This document shows, in pieces, positions 35,483-47,403 of a DNA stretch of 64,000 bases. The number at the start of each line of letters is the position of its first letter. The first letter of the stretch is position 1. The notes under the pieces were generated by a model. That model had not been told where the DNA came from, did no database searches, and saw nothing but the letters and a program-made list of their open reading frames with translations. The stretch comes from Cavenderia fasciculata (lineage: Eukaryota > Evosea > Eumycetozoa > Acytosteliales > Cavenderiaceae), in NCBI RefSeq assembly GCF_000203815.1, contig NW_004457735.1:1302001-1366000 (forward strand), read 5' to 3'. The position numbers were made by a program, and so were the translations under genes.

Positions 35483-38400
35483 ATGAACATACAAAACTCT
35501 GCATTTTGTAGAAGTTGCAAAAAAGCTTTGTTTAGTCACCAAGAATTATTCTTTTATAGAGGTATTGTAATTGTATAATATAAATATAGATATATATATA
35601 TATATATAATATGTAGATACATTACTCATTTATTTATTTATTTATTAATTTATTAATTTTAGATATAAATGGTGGACTTCATTTAGTGATTGCAAATGAA
35701 GATAAAAGAGACAAAGTTTGGTACACTGGAGATAATCCATCAGACAAGAATAGAAACAAGACACCGTACAAGGTACATTGCTTGGGTTGTAAAAAGGCTA
35801 TTGGTAATCATGTCAATCAGTTTTTGGACCATTTGCCATACGTACTGACACTGGATAGTGAAGAGGTAGCCTTGACACACGAACATCTTGCCATCAAGTT
35901 TTCTAAACAAAAGAAATGGAAAGAGGTTCAAGGACGTGTAGGAAACTTAATTCCAGAGTACTCATCAGCCACTCTACCTGGAGCACCAAAGATAAAGTCA
36001 TCAAACAAACCATACAAACCAACTGAATTGCCAAGGGATGAAGAACACTTTGAGGAAATCTGTCAAACTGTACAACTGGTCTTTAAACCATATGACTATC
36101 AATGGGAGTCAACAAGGCAATCAGTACCAAAAAATACTATTGTCGTCTTACCAACAGGTATATATATATATCAAACCTAATCAATTCAAATCAACTAATC
36201 TTTTTTTCTCAAAGGTAAAGGAAAGACTAAAATAGCAGTAATGGTAATGAAAATTCTTTATCAACTAAATAACTTGAAACAAGAAGAAAAGGAAACCTAT
36301 CAAAAAAGAATGATTCTATTTTTGACCAACAAAATTCCATTGGCTGAACAACAGGCCAAAGCCATCAAACAAGATTGTCCAGATTTAAAGATACATCTGA
36401 GAACTGGAGAAGGTGAGAGTGGTAACATTATGGAGGATCGTCAATATGATGTTATCGTATGTACAGCAGACATTATTAGAAATTGGATTGGATACAATAT
36501 GGCATCGATGAAAGATTTCTATCTTGTCATTTATGATGAGTGCCATCATGCAACTGGTGAACATGTATTTGTTAAATTGGCAGAAGAAATTAAAAAGCTT
36601 GATAGAGAATTTCAACCAAGGTTTAGTTAAAAAAAAAAAAAAAAAGATATCTTTTTGTATTTTTTAATATTAATTTATATTTATTATTTAGAATATTGGG
36701 ATTGACAGCATCACCAAGTACAGGTGGTAAAGATACAAGTCAAATAATGAAAAATATTGATGCTTTGGAAAGAAATATTGGATCGACTATTTTTAGACCA
36801 AAGTCTTTACCAATGGAGAATCCATTAGAGATGGAAAGTATAGTGTATCAATTTACAAGACAGGAAATTGGTACTCGTAAAGAAATTGATAGTGTTTTGG
36901 CAGAAGCTACCAAACGGTTGTGTGACGAGTTAAAATTTACCGATCCAAACCTACGATACAATGATCAAAACTATACATCATTCTATCAGGGGTTAAAGAA
37001 ATTAGATGACTATCACAGAGACCAAAACCCACCTCGCATGACAAGTGTTCCAAGTGGTTTGCTCTACAAATTATTCAATTTAATTGGTATTTTACAAGTA
37101 CAAGGTATCCAAGCTGTACTTACTAGTATTGTAGAGGATTTGCAAATGGATGAACTAGATAGTTATTACACTAGTGCCTACATGTATTATATGAAGAAAA
37201 TACAAAAAGGAGTCTTGGATCAATTTGTTGGAACAAATCCACCACTTTACTCATCAAAGTACAAAGCTCTAAGAGACTACATCAATAACTTTATTGAAAA
37301 ATCCGTTGCAAATGATACCATTTCAGATGTTCGTGGAATTGTTTTTGTTAAAACTCGTCAAGGTTGTTCCGATTTAATTAAATTGTAATGTATATTATAA
37401 TAATAATAGATTTAATTATATGTTTATTTTCTATTTTATTTAATTTTTAGACTTAAAAAGGAACCTGTAAATTTACATATTAAATCAAAATTATTTGTTG
37501 GACATACTGGTGAAGATGGTATGTCTACTGAAAAACAAAATAGAATCATGGAGAGTTTTAGAAAAGGTGATTGTAAATTCCTTGTTGCTACAAGTGTACT
37601 TGAAGAAGGTATTGATGTTCAACAATGTAATATGGTCATTAGTTTTGATCCAGATTTAAATTTAAGAAATATGATTCAAAGAAGGTAAATTAAAAAGAAA
37701 TCAAAAAAGTTGATCCCCTAACTTTTGGTAGATACTAATGTTTATTATTATTATTATTATTCATTTTTTATTTTAGAGGAAGGGCAAGAAGTAAAGATGG
37801 TAAATTTGCATACTTGATTAAAGAAGGTGAAACAGATGAAATTAAATCATTGGAGAAAAACGAAATTCTTATGGCCAAGATTATTTTGGAGTATATGGAT
37901 GTAAGAAAATCGGAATATGAAAACTCGATCAAACAATACAAGTTTATCGATGGATCTTATTCTCTAGATAGAGCTCACCACTCTTTGGTTTTATCTTTCT
38001 ATCATTACGATGAAGACCTTTTACAGGAACGATTAAAGAGTTTGGAACCAAAATCAATTGAAGAAGTGTATTCGAAAAAAGAAAAGAGAAGATACTTGAA
38101 TCAATACTTGTTGGTTGGTATGGAAACCAACACCCAATCATTTGAAGATCTATTCAAATCGGTTGCATTGGCGCCATCAGAGCAAGACCCATCTTCAGAT
38201 GTTGCATCAAACAACCCTTGCTATTTCTGGGGTGCGGCAGTAAACATTCATGAAAAGCACTCGATCAGTGGATCCGACAAGACAGATAGTTACTTTAGTC
38301 GTGCCAATATCAAGGTTGGCAACTTTTCAACGCCAACATGTTTTGTTCCCTCCAAAGAGTACCCATACTCTAGTTTCAAAGTTGATCCTACCCAAAGAAA

Positions 38401-41400
38401 GGTCACTATCGGAACAAAGGATCCAATGCTCACAATTGGGACTATCTATCATGAAATCTACTTTGAAGATTTGGATGACTTTTTGTTGTACGATGTTATT
38501 AAAAAAGTATTTTATATCATCCTCAAAAGACCACCTAAATTCATAGCCAAGACTATAGATGATGCTGACCCGATGAATCTCTTCGAACAATTCTACGTTG
38601 ATTGGAATGGACCTGCAAGAGTTTCCTACAGATACATGTTGCCAACAGACTATGTGGAAATTGGCGCACTTAAAGATTGTTATGCATATCAAATCGAATT
38701 CATAGAAGAGTTGGACATTGAAGACATGTATTATGGTTGGGAAGAGGAACAACCAACTGATACCATTCCATTTGAAAAATTGATTTCTAGAAAGTTAAAA
38801 TCTACCTTTTTATATTATTGTTCAATTTTGGAAGATGATACACATCAAGATGATGATGGATCACATCATTTATCCGATTTACGAAAACCTCTATCTCAAG
38901 ATCATTATTATTTATTAAATGTTTTAAAATCGTAAGAGGAAAAAAAAAAGACAATCATCAATATAATATACTATATACTAATTACCTCTCTTTCTCTCTT
39001 TTAGGAATAAGGAATTTGGTAAAACATTGATAGATTCAAAGTTTTATGAAAATATGGATTTGGTTAAAGGAAAAGAGAATAGATATGAATATTTGATGAG
39101 AGCAATTGATTCAGCTCCATTTGACAATAGATTCTATCAAATTGATAGAATTGGAAAGGTTAATTTGAATTCGCCATTGGATAGTCTACAAGCAACTCGC
39201 GAAAACTATGCATTGATCAAAAATGTATATATCACACCTACTCGAACTCTATTCCAAAAACCATCAATGTACCAACTCAATCGTGCTCTTAGAAGATATG
39301 GTGCCGATAATTTCCTGCTCGTTCATTTTGTCGAAGAGAATCTTGATGAAAAGGTCGAATATTCCAAGTTTCAAACTAAAAGCATCGAAAACATTCTATT
39401 AGAAGGTATAATGATTGAAGGAATTGGAAGATTCCATTATATTGGTAATAGTGCCAGTCAAGCAAGAAGCTCTAGTTGTTGGTTTACAAATAATAGAAAT
39501 GATATTGACACGATTAGAAATCAATTGGTTGATCTTTCAATCAACACTGGTATTGCCAACCCTAGAAAATACCTACGTTCGCTAGGTCTGGTATTCTCTG
39601 GTACAACACCTTCTATCATTATACCCAACAACCAATACAACGAAAACCTAGATGATGTAAGGAATGATGAAGCTATATTTACAGAAGGTATTGGTTTTAT
39701 TGGAAAGAATTTGGCCAACAAAATCAATGCTGAAAATAGTTTCCCGCTTGGAACATCTTCTTATCAAATCCGTATTGGTGGAAACAAGGGTGTCGTATCA
39801 GTACATCACTCTATCGAAAACGGAATCTATCTTCGAAATAGTATGAAAAAGTTCAATACCAACAACAGCGAGATGAACAGAACACTCGAAATCATCTCTA
39901 TTGCATCTAAAAAGAATTGTACACTCAATCGACAAATCATCAATCTCTTTGGTGGTTTGGGTGTACCCGACAGATTATTCTTAATGTTGGTAATGGAATG
40001 TTTAGAGAAATTAGCTCTCATCCTCCAAGATTCATCGATGGCTAGATCAGAATTAAAGAATATAGATTTCTTTAATCAATCTGAACCTACTGAGAAGGAG
40101 TTATTATACGATCCCCTCATTCGTCGTATATTACATACTCTTTACAAAAAACAATTAACCAAATATTTGGATTTTTGTTTTATTCCAATCAAAAATGCTA
40201 GAACTCTTGTATGTGTAAACTCGAAAATTAATATTCATAATTTAATTTATTAATTTAATTTTTATTTATTATTTATTTTTAGCTTGGAGTAATAGATGAA
40301 ACTGGAACATTGGAGGAAAACCAAGTATTTGTTAGAATCACAGCAGATAATAATGAAATTATAGTGATTCAAAGTAATGTTGCAGTTGTAAAGAATCCTT
40401 GTCTTCATCCAGGTGATGTACAACTTGCAATGGGTGTTGATAATCAACTACTACATCATATGCTAGATGTAGTTGTTTTCTCTCAAAAAGGAACCATTCC
40501 ACTCTTTTCCAAATGTTCTGGTTCCGATCTCGATGGTGATCGTTATTTTGTCTGTTTTGACACGGATATGGTCAATACTATCGTACAACACAAAGATTTT
40601 TGCAATTTGCCATCAAAATCTGATTCTACTGTCAAGGAAATCAACAAAGATACAGTGATTCAACAATTTATCGAGAATACTCAAAAGGGAAGATTAGGAC
40701 AAATCGCACTCAGCCATCTTGCCATCTCTGACTACAAGTCACCAACCGACGATCTAGCCATTGAACTTGCAATAGAGCATTTCAAAGAAGTTGATTTTGT
40801 AAAGACCAATATTCATGGTACCGTCCCCGAACAAGCTCTAGAGCTTACAAATTATGGCAGAAGGTATCCAATGTTTATGAAAGCATCGGTTGGTGCCAAC
40901 AAAGAATTTTCAGAGTCGACCAAAGTTCTTGGTAAGATCTACAATCAATGTAGTTCTCTTGTTAGTGTAGCTCAATATCTTCCAGACTCTAGAGTCGACG
41001 AATCAATCTTGGTCAGCGGATATGAAGACTATGTAGAGGATGCAAGACACCAATTTAAAAACTACAAAAAGGAAATTAGATACCTAAGATCAAAGTATAA
41101 TATTGAAAAGGAAGAGGATATTATCAGTAGTTATATGGACAATTCGATGAGTGGATCATCATACTCAAAGAATATAGTAGAGGATGCATACAATCAATTC
41201 TCAGTCCTAGCAGTACATTATAGAGATCTATTCCTCTTACCATTTAAATCAAAGGAAAGTGGTGGTGGTGTTTCAGATGAAGATATCGTCATCAAATATA
41301 GACAAGAAATTGATAAAAAGGTTTCAGCATGGTATTTTGTTTCTTATGGTGATGATAAACTTGAAAAGGTAAATATAATATTAAATAATTATTTAAAATA

Positions 41401-44012
41401 TTGTTACTAATCTCTTTTATTTTTAGGTATTAAGTTTTTATTGGATTGTAAAAAGATATATTAATTTAAATAGTGAAAGATATCAAGTAGATAGAAATCT
41501 ATTATCAAAAGATATTATTTCAAATGTTTTAAAGAATCAATGTGAACTGTTTTCATCGTTTGCAACAAGATGTCAAATATTGAAAAGTGTGATTAGTGGA
41601 TTGAAAAAGTATTGTCCAGAATACTTTTCCGAAGCCAATCTATTGCTTTATGGAAGTTCATCATTTTTCCTTCATTCTCCAACTCAATCTGATATCGATA
41701 TCTATTTGTACACCAATCATGGCAGTGCTCTAACAAATGATGATATATTTAAAAAGGTTGAACTCGTCCTTAGATCAAATGATATCGATGTTGAACACAT
41801 TGAATACATTGAAAAGACGGCAGTTCCTATTGTCACTTTTACAAGCAATGGTATATCTTGTGACATTTCACTCGATTCTAATGGATTTGATAAAACAAAT
41901 TATGTTTGTTCTTATATTGACAAGTATCCATTCCTCTATCCATTCCTTTATACTGTGGTGTCGTGGGGTAGAGAAACTGGACTGTTGATACATCAAGTAA
42001 CCGACATCAAAACAAGAAACCTAAAGACTTGGGCATTGGTTTGGATGGTCATAGAGTATTGCCTCAAAAAAAATATCATTCAAAAGATGGAACCTGTTTT
42101 CTACACGAATGACTCCCCCTTTTCAAAATTAGAATGGTGGACCAATATCTTTAGAATAATTAGTAACGACGTAGACAATAGTATTGAACAAGTCATTGGA
42201 AAGTATGTATTGGACTTTTTCAAATTCTACACCAAAGAGCTCAGTTTTGGTTATTTCAACGCTACTCAATACAAGTTGGTATGTCCTTTGGATCGTGTTG
42301 ATTTACCATCTCTGTTACTCGAGCCTGTTTATCCCAACTATCACTTTTTACAAGAAACCTTCCAACTTGCATTCCACTCGCTTTCGTCCAAGGGTGGAAG
42401 TATCACAGAGTTTTTCAAACACTGTCACAACAAAAACTCTAAAGTGATTTATCTCGATCGTCTGTTGGTACACCGACTCAGGGGAGGTGATGACATGTCA
42501 TTCTTTGAAAACAATTTAAAGGTTAAAACTGGTGCAACCAACGTTGACATTCGTCACATCAAAGGCAATAGATACCAGATGAAGATATCTGGTGATCCAG
42601 AATCCATTCAAATGGTCATTGAAGAGGTTGCAAATCTCTCCAACAATATATCAACCACTCCATTCTCATCGACCAAAAAGATTGTTACTGGAGGTGGTAC
42701 TACTCTTTTAATGGAAGGTTCAGAGACCAATGGCAACACGATTATATTTGTCAATAGTACTAGACGTGTGCATGTTCAACATTTGGGAAAACGACCTTCT
42801 TTCCCAATGCTCAAAGTTCCAAATCAGAATATTGGTATTTTGGATGACGCTCACATGGAATACACCAACACTATCTACCGACAACTCGAAAGATTCTATT
42901 ATTTTGGAGAGGCAGCTGTGCATTGGGGTGATACTCAAGCTCACATTCGATTTGGTCAAATCTACTTTATCAATGTCTCTCATAGTGGTTGTGAAAAGAC
43001 TCTTGCTGAAACAAGATTGGGTATGTCAAAGGGTAGTAAAGAAACGGTCAAATTTGAATTAAGTGGTAATGTAGTCATCAAACAAGACCACATTAAAAAG
43101 GTTAAAGAATCTAAAAAGAAGGATCTTTCAGACTCTGATGGTCAACCAAGTGGACCGATTGTAGACACTGCATCAGTTGCCTTTGTCGATAGAGGAAATG
43201 AAGACGAGGAAAAGCAATCAAACAAAACCTCTGAGCCAAAGTCATCATTCTTTACATTTGTCTTGGATTCTGTCAGATCGATGGAAGATCTTTTACTCGG
43301 TGAGGGATGGACACTCCGTGACAAACCACATAAATCCCCTCTTGTTATCCACATGACACTCAATACTTTGGACCGTCTCAAGAAAAAGACAGAGTACAAG
43401 ATTAGAGTATCCAAAGATTTTAAAAAGATTGTCATGCAAAACCCAACCCTTACATGGTTTGGATCGGATCTAAAGTCTAGAAACGATGAACACTTTGACC
43501 TTCGTTATTCTATACAATCGAGAAAAGCATACCCCAAGATATTTGTTGGTGACGAGGAAAGTTGCAAAGCAGAATGGATTAAAAAACAACCATACATGGA
43601 TGCACATCTATTGGGCAAACTGTTAATCACACCAAACCGTGTCAACACTCTTACCAAATACGAAGTCCATCCAGAGATTAAAGAGAATATTGTATTGATC
43701 CGAGAACACACAAATAATAGAACCTATGTTCCACCGGCCGGACATCCACTTGCCTACTATAACATCTCTGCCACGCTGACAGAAATTCAAGAATTTGATA
43801 AGTCTGGCAAGATCCTAACCAAAAAGACTGAATTGGAATTCTCAATGAACCTTCCAAGACAAGTTGACACTGCCCTCTTTGTAACTCCCTATTGGCAACA
43901 AGGTATCGATTTCTTAAATCTTTTAAACAAAAAAAAGGATGACATTGATTCTGATTGTCATGATAACAAACGTCAACATTATGAAGTTGGTAATGATCAT
44001 TGTTTTAAATAA
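35483..44012 (+). CDS. helicase-RNA-dependent RNA polymerase-nucleotidyltransferase fusion (RNAi)
   Basis: Exons 35483-35561, 35663-36157, 36215-36620, 36692-37384, 37451-37684, 37777-38931, 39005-40208, 40283-41368 and 41427-44012 join in frame to 2,645 residues. (1) Residues 9-69: C9/C12 and C66/C69 with HCLGCKKAIGNHV, resembling the RIG-I C-terminal zinc domain. (2) Helicase: Walker A TGKGKT (192-196), DECHH (299-303), LTASP, EEGIDVQQCN, QRRGRAR (~634-640), of Dicer/RLR type. (3) RdRP: QIRIGGNKGVVSV, CLHPGDV and catalytic DLDGD with Asp1504, 1506 and 1508. (4) Nucleotidyltransferase: GSS (1860), D1873/D1875 in SDIDIYL, third Asp1930. (5) About 525 C-terminal residues with a KH-like start. 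The likely role is secondary dsRNA/siRNA synthesis, by analogy with D. discoideum Rrp proteins. Confidence 0.9.
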
Positions 44013-44119
44013 ATTAATTTAAATTAAATAATTAGTGTGTGTAAACTATTTTGGTCTTCAAGAGTTTAATTTTAAAATTGATCTAATTTTAGAGTATGAC
44101 AATGTCTGTCATCAATCAG

Positions 44120-44141
44120 ATCTATTGATCAATCAATAGAT
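44120..44141. repeat. near-perfect palindrome 3' of the RdRP gene
   Basis: Arms ATCTATTGAT and ATCAATAGAT with a two-base CA centre, about 110 bp after the RdRP stop codon. It could fold at the transcript end. Confidence 0.6.
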
Positions 44142-44200
44142 GGATGGTATTGGTAAAATCAATCGATTGATGACATCACAACACATCAATCCAAATTTAA

Positions 44201-44365
44201 TTTATACTTGATGAAACATTTGTTATTTGTAGAGATGACATTTTAAAATCACCTTATGGAGTGATCACAAATGGAACCATGGAACAAATTGAAACCAAAA
44301 GGTTCCTCAAAATTTCGCCTCTTGAAACTATAAGAGTATGGAAGAAGGGGATTAAATTGAATTGA
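44201..44365 (+). pseudogene. short coding-like remnant
   Basis: Fifty-four open codons without a good start (LDETFVICRDDILKSPYGVI, then QIETKRFLKISPLETIRVW) reach a TGA. The SPYGxI ... ETK spacing faintly recalls the SPDG ... ExK core of YqaJ-type nucleases, which often travel in mobile elements. The resemblance is weak. It looks like a fragment only. Confidence 0.25.
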
Positions 44366-44459
44366 AGGACCTTTCCGAGGTCAAAATATTTATAAATAAA
44401 CTCGACTATGTTCGCACCCCTCTCTACCTTACAACAAACACAAAAAGATAGATATTATA

Positions 44460-44702
44460 ATGGGGCAACAACTTAAGATGGCATTGCCACCCCCCACCTC
44501 TCTCATTTTTTTTCTATCGTTGTGTGTGAAGAGCCAATTATTGATAAAGGGGTTGTTCGGCGGAAGTGTACACCTTTTTGATTCCGCCCGTTATGCCGTT
44601 CCGCGTAAGATCAATCGGCTTGTTTCTTGGGTAGAGCGAATCTACTCAAACAAACAAAGGCAAATATTAACAGCCCAATGCCATGGCTACACAATCCTTT
44701 AA
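44460..44702 (+). CDS. possible 80-residue small protein
   Basis: An ATG after an AT-rich leader (ATTATAATG) opens 80 codons: MGQQLKMALPPPTSLIFFLS and LFGGSVHLFDSARYAVPRKI. The first third could be a signal or membrane segment; the rest is basic. Part of the sequence is GC-richer than its surroundings and contains a GGCGGAA/TTCCGCC inverted repeat (about 44559-44588), so it could instead be a structured RNA. No family recognised. Confidence 0.3.
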   Translation: MGQQLKMALPPPTSLIFFLSLCVKSQLLIKGLFGGSVHLFDSARYAVPRKINRLVSWVERIYSNKQRQILTAQCHGYTIL

Positions 44703-45254
44703 GTAGTCGTCACCATTGTAAAACATAAATAAACAATTAAATATATACATCATTGAAACAAATACAATTACATCAACCTAATCCTAATACAATATTATTA
44801 CAAAAAGGTAAATCTCCTCTCTCATTCTCTCTCTCTCTCTGTATATTACTGCCACAACCATCATCATATCTATCGCACTAGTACTATCATCAATCCATTG
44901 TTTGTTGTTATATACAATGCAATGAAATAATAACAATAATAATTATAATCAAATGATCAATCCTTACGCTTACGCTAAATCACCAATATATAAATATATC
45001 TAACACACTACTAATCACTGCTATACATATATATTTATATTCGTAATGACACACACAAGTATACTTTTAGTGTGTGTTTATCTGTCTGTCTGTTTGTCTG
45101 TGCTCAAACCATTCTCTCTCTGTTCTTCCTTTTTTTTTCATCCACACACTATTTTTGACTATGCTCTTTTCAGTGTGACAATTTCAGATAAAAAAACTAG
45201 CTGAAGATTTTTGTCGGCCAATTTTATATAATGTGAGATGTTTTATGTGACATC

Positions 45255-45262
45255 TATAAAAG
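45255..45262 (+). promoter_or_regulatory. TATA-type element upstream of ras
   Basis: TATAAAAG followed by GGGTGACGG in an otherwise AT-rich region. It is a good TATA match but lies 560 bp before the ATG. A second dictyostelid-style arrangement, TATATAAA near 45475 followed by a T-run (45490-45501), is closer and may be the real core promoter. Confidence 0.35.
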
Positions 45263-45814
45263 GGGTGACGGATCAACCCAATAAACATCAATCATTCTCT
45301 CGTTTAACATCAAGACAAACAACCAACAAATAATAACCACACACCTATACAAACACACACACACAATCAATCAACTAACCAACCAACCACAAAAATCTTA
45401 TTCCCTCTGTCTAATTAATTAAACCAAACCCATCGTACAAGATACCCAAAACAAAAAAAACCCAACAACAAATCATATATAAAGTAATTATTTTTTTTTT
45501 TACACAATATACACCAATACCATCCACCCATACATACATACATACATATATACATATATATACATATATTTTAAACATCATCATATACATACATACAAAT
45601 TAATCAATCGATCATCCACAAAAGCACCATCAAATCAACCATACTGACTTTTTTTTTTTTTCAATAATTTTGTTTCTTTCTTCTCCTCCTGTTTCCTGAT
45701 CACTAATTAATTCATTTAAATTAGACAATATATATATATTCCCTTTATAGAAATTACCAACAACAATAATAATAATTAATAATTAATAATTAATAATCAA
45801 TTTAAAATAGAAAA

Positions 45815-46534
45815 ATGAGCAATTCAAACAAATCAAATAATAATAATAACGGAACTAATAGCAGCAATGGAGCTCAACGTAGTAATACATTGAAAATATC
45901 GGTATTGGGTGATGGTGGTGGTGGCAAGACCTCTATTACCATCCAATTGTGCTCGAATCACTTTGTAGAGTACTATGATCCAACCATCGAAGATAGTTAT
46001 CGCAAGCAAGTTGTCATTGACGAAGAAGCCTGTATATTGGATATTTTGGATACTGCAGGACAAGAAGAATTGACAGCCATGCGTGATCAATGGATTCGTA
46101 GTTGTGAAGGTTTTATCATTGTCTATTCCATCACCAGTCGTAGTAGTTTTGATCAAGTCACCCTATTCAAAGAGCAAATCAATCGTGTCCTTGACCGCGA
46201 ATCCGTTCCAATCATGCTTGTAGGTAACAAGTGTGATCTCGAACATCTTCGTGAAGTCAGTACCGAAGAAGGTCGTGATTTGGCCAAGTGTCTTGGTATG
46301 TTGTTTATGGAAACATCGGCTCGTACTCGTCTCAACATCGAAGAAGCATTTTATGAATTGGTCAGAGAGATGCGTCGTCGTGAACGTGGTATCAAGGATT
46401 CCAAGGACAAGGACAGTAGTGACAAGAAGAGTAAAATCAAGAATATCATCTCTAGCAACGTCCAAAAACTAAACAAGATCAAATCAAAGACCATTCACTC
46501 TGTTAAAAATACTTCTTTTTGTAAAACAATGTAA
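45815..46534 (+). CDS. Ras-family small GTPase
   Basis: A single exon of 239 residues. After a 26-residue Asn/Ser-rich extension come the P-loop GDGGGGKTS (32-40), switch [13 protein letters not shown], switch [16 protein letters not shown] (Gln61 equivalent kept), NKCD and ETSAR. The C-terminus is basic ([21 protein letters not shown]) and ends CKTM, a CAAX box suited to farnesylation, so the protein should sit on membranes. YDPTIEDSY is the Ras/Rap effector loop. The P-loop positions equal to Ras 12-14 read Gly-Gly-Gly, the normal form at 12 and 13. The Asn extension and long basic linker suggest a dictyostelid-specific Ras paralogue. A long upstream region points to regulated expression. 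Confidence 0.93.
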   Translation: MSNSNKSNNNNNGTNSSNGAQRSNTLKISVLGDGGGGKTSITIQLCSNHFVEYYDPTIEDSYRKQVVIDEEACILDILDTAGQEELTAMRDQWIRSCEGFIIVYSITSRSSFDQVTLFKEQINRVLDRESVPIMLVGNKCDLEHLREVSTEEGRDLAKCLGMLFMETSARTRLNIEEAFYELVREMRRRERGIKDSKDKDSSDKKSKIKNIISSNVQKLNKIKSKTIHSVKNTSFCKTM

Positions 46535-46835
46535 ATCAATCATCAAATCCAACAAGTAGTAATCATAATAATAATCAATCAAATAATAATAATAACAACA
46601 ACAAATTGTAAATAGTAAACCCATCAAGAAACAACCTTTTAAACAAACCGATAAAACAATTTTAATAATTAATAACTTAATAATAATAATTAGTAATAAT
46701 AGTAAATAATGATAATAATGTAATTGTATATTTAAATAATATTATCTTATATATATAACAAACAACAAACAACAAACAACAAACAAACAACAACTATGTA
46801 TATTTATGAATAAAAATTCAAACCATCCTTCCAAG

Positions 46836-46876
46836 CTAGCTGCTGTTTATCGTCACATTAAACGATCAGCAGCTAG
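46836..46876. repeat. long hairpin, 10+5 bp stem
   Basis: Arms CTAGCTGCTG and CAGCAGCTAG pair perfectly. Inside them ATCGT and ACGAT add five more pairs after a three-T bulge, leaving an eight-base loop. It lies about 300 bp after the ras stop. A structured RNA, terminator or small-RNA precursor are all possible. Confidence 0.7.
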
Positions 46877-46883
46877 AATCTAA

Positions 46884-46909
46884 TTGAAAAGATCTATCTA
46901 TCTTTTCAA
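46884..46909. repeat. perfect 10-bp hairpin with 6-base loop
   Basis: TTGAAAAGAT, loop CTATCT, then ATCTTTTCAA. It begins seven bases after the previous hairpin, so the two could stack. Confidence 0.7.
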
Positions 46910-47403
46910 ATTTAATAATCAAACCATCATTGTAGCAGTCTTGTATTCTTTATTCTCTTAGTACTCAAATCGATAGATTTATTTCTTTTCTTTAATTTAA
47001 TAGGGTTGAGAGAGATCAGATAAAAGTATGTTTAAATCACATGATGATCTTCATGAAATGCGCAAACACACAATGAATGATTTCATCACTCAGTGATTGA
47101 TAATACAATGCATTGTATGCCACCCAACGTATAAAGTTATCTTTCAGAAGTATCTGTATTTGATTATCATCATATCTCTTGTTTTATTTATACATTGCCC
47201 CAACTCTTGAAGGAGGATGAGGCAAGCCAAAAATAAAAATGTTATCGAAATGATTTAATTTTTTAACAATGAACAGCACTTGATCCACATGTGTTTATAT
47301 TCATATCTGTTCTTTGCTTGTTGTTGGCTCAACTACTATAAAATATATTAAACAATGTACAAAAAAAACAGCAGTTGTTTTTATTTGATGTTCTTATAAC
47401 ATA

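Larger units (their letters stand above)
44013..45814. other. long intergenic region before ras, with promoter-like and relic-like segments
   Basis: Contents: a 22-base palindrome (44120-44141); a 54-codon open coding-like segment (44201-44365); an 80-codon ORF (44460-44702); microsatellites (ATAC at about 45530-45560); two T-runs at 45490-45501 and 45651-45661; and a TATAAAAG element at 45255. Most of it is probably the long upstream region of the Ras gene. Confidence 0.5.
46535..47403. other. intergenic, rich in hairpins
   Basis: The first 270 bp are AT-rich 3' flank of ras with AAC repeats (46760-46795). Then follow two adjacent hairpins (46836-46876 and 46884-46909) and two short palindromes (47085-47097 and 47103-47118). 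No coding signal seen. The hairpin spans are clearly less AT-rich than the flank. Confidence 0.6.

Noticed and set aside
43981-44160. Extra RdRP exon after 44012 via donor GTAATG and acceptor at about 44094
   Set aside because: It adds only ~15 residues, ending in a stop within a palindrome; the unspliced stop at 44012 is simpler.
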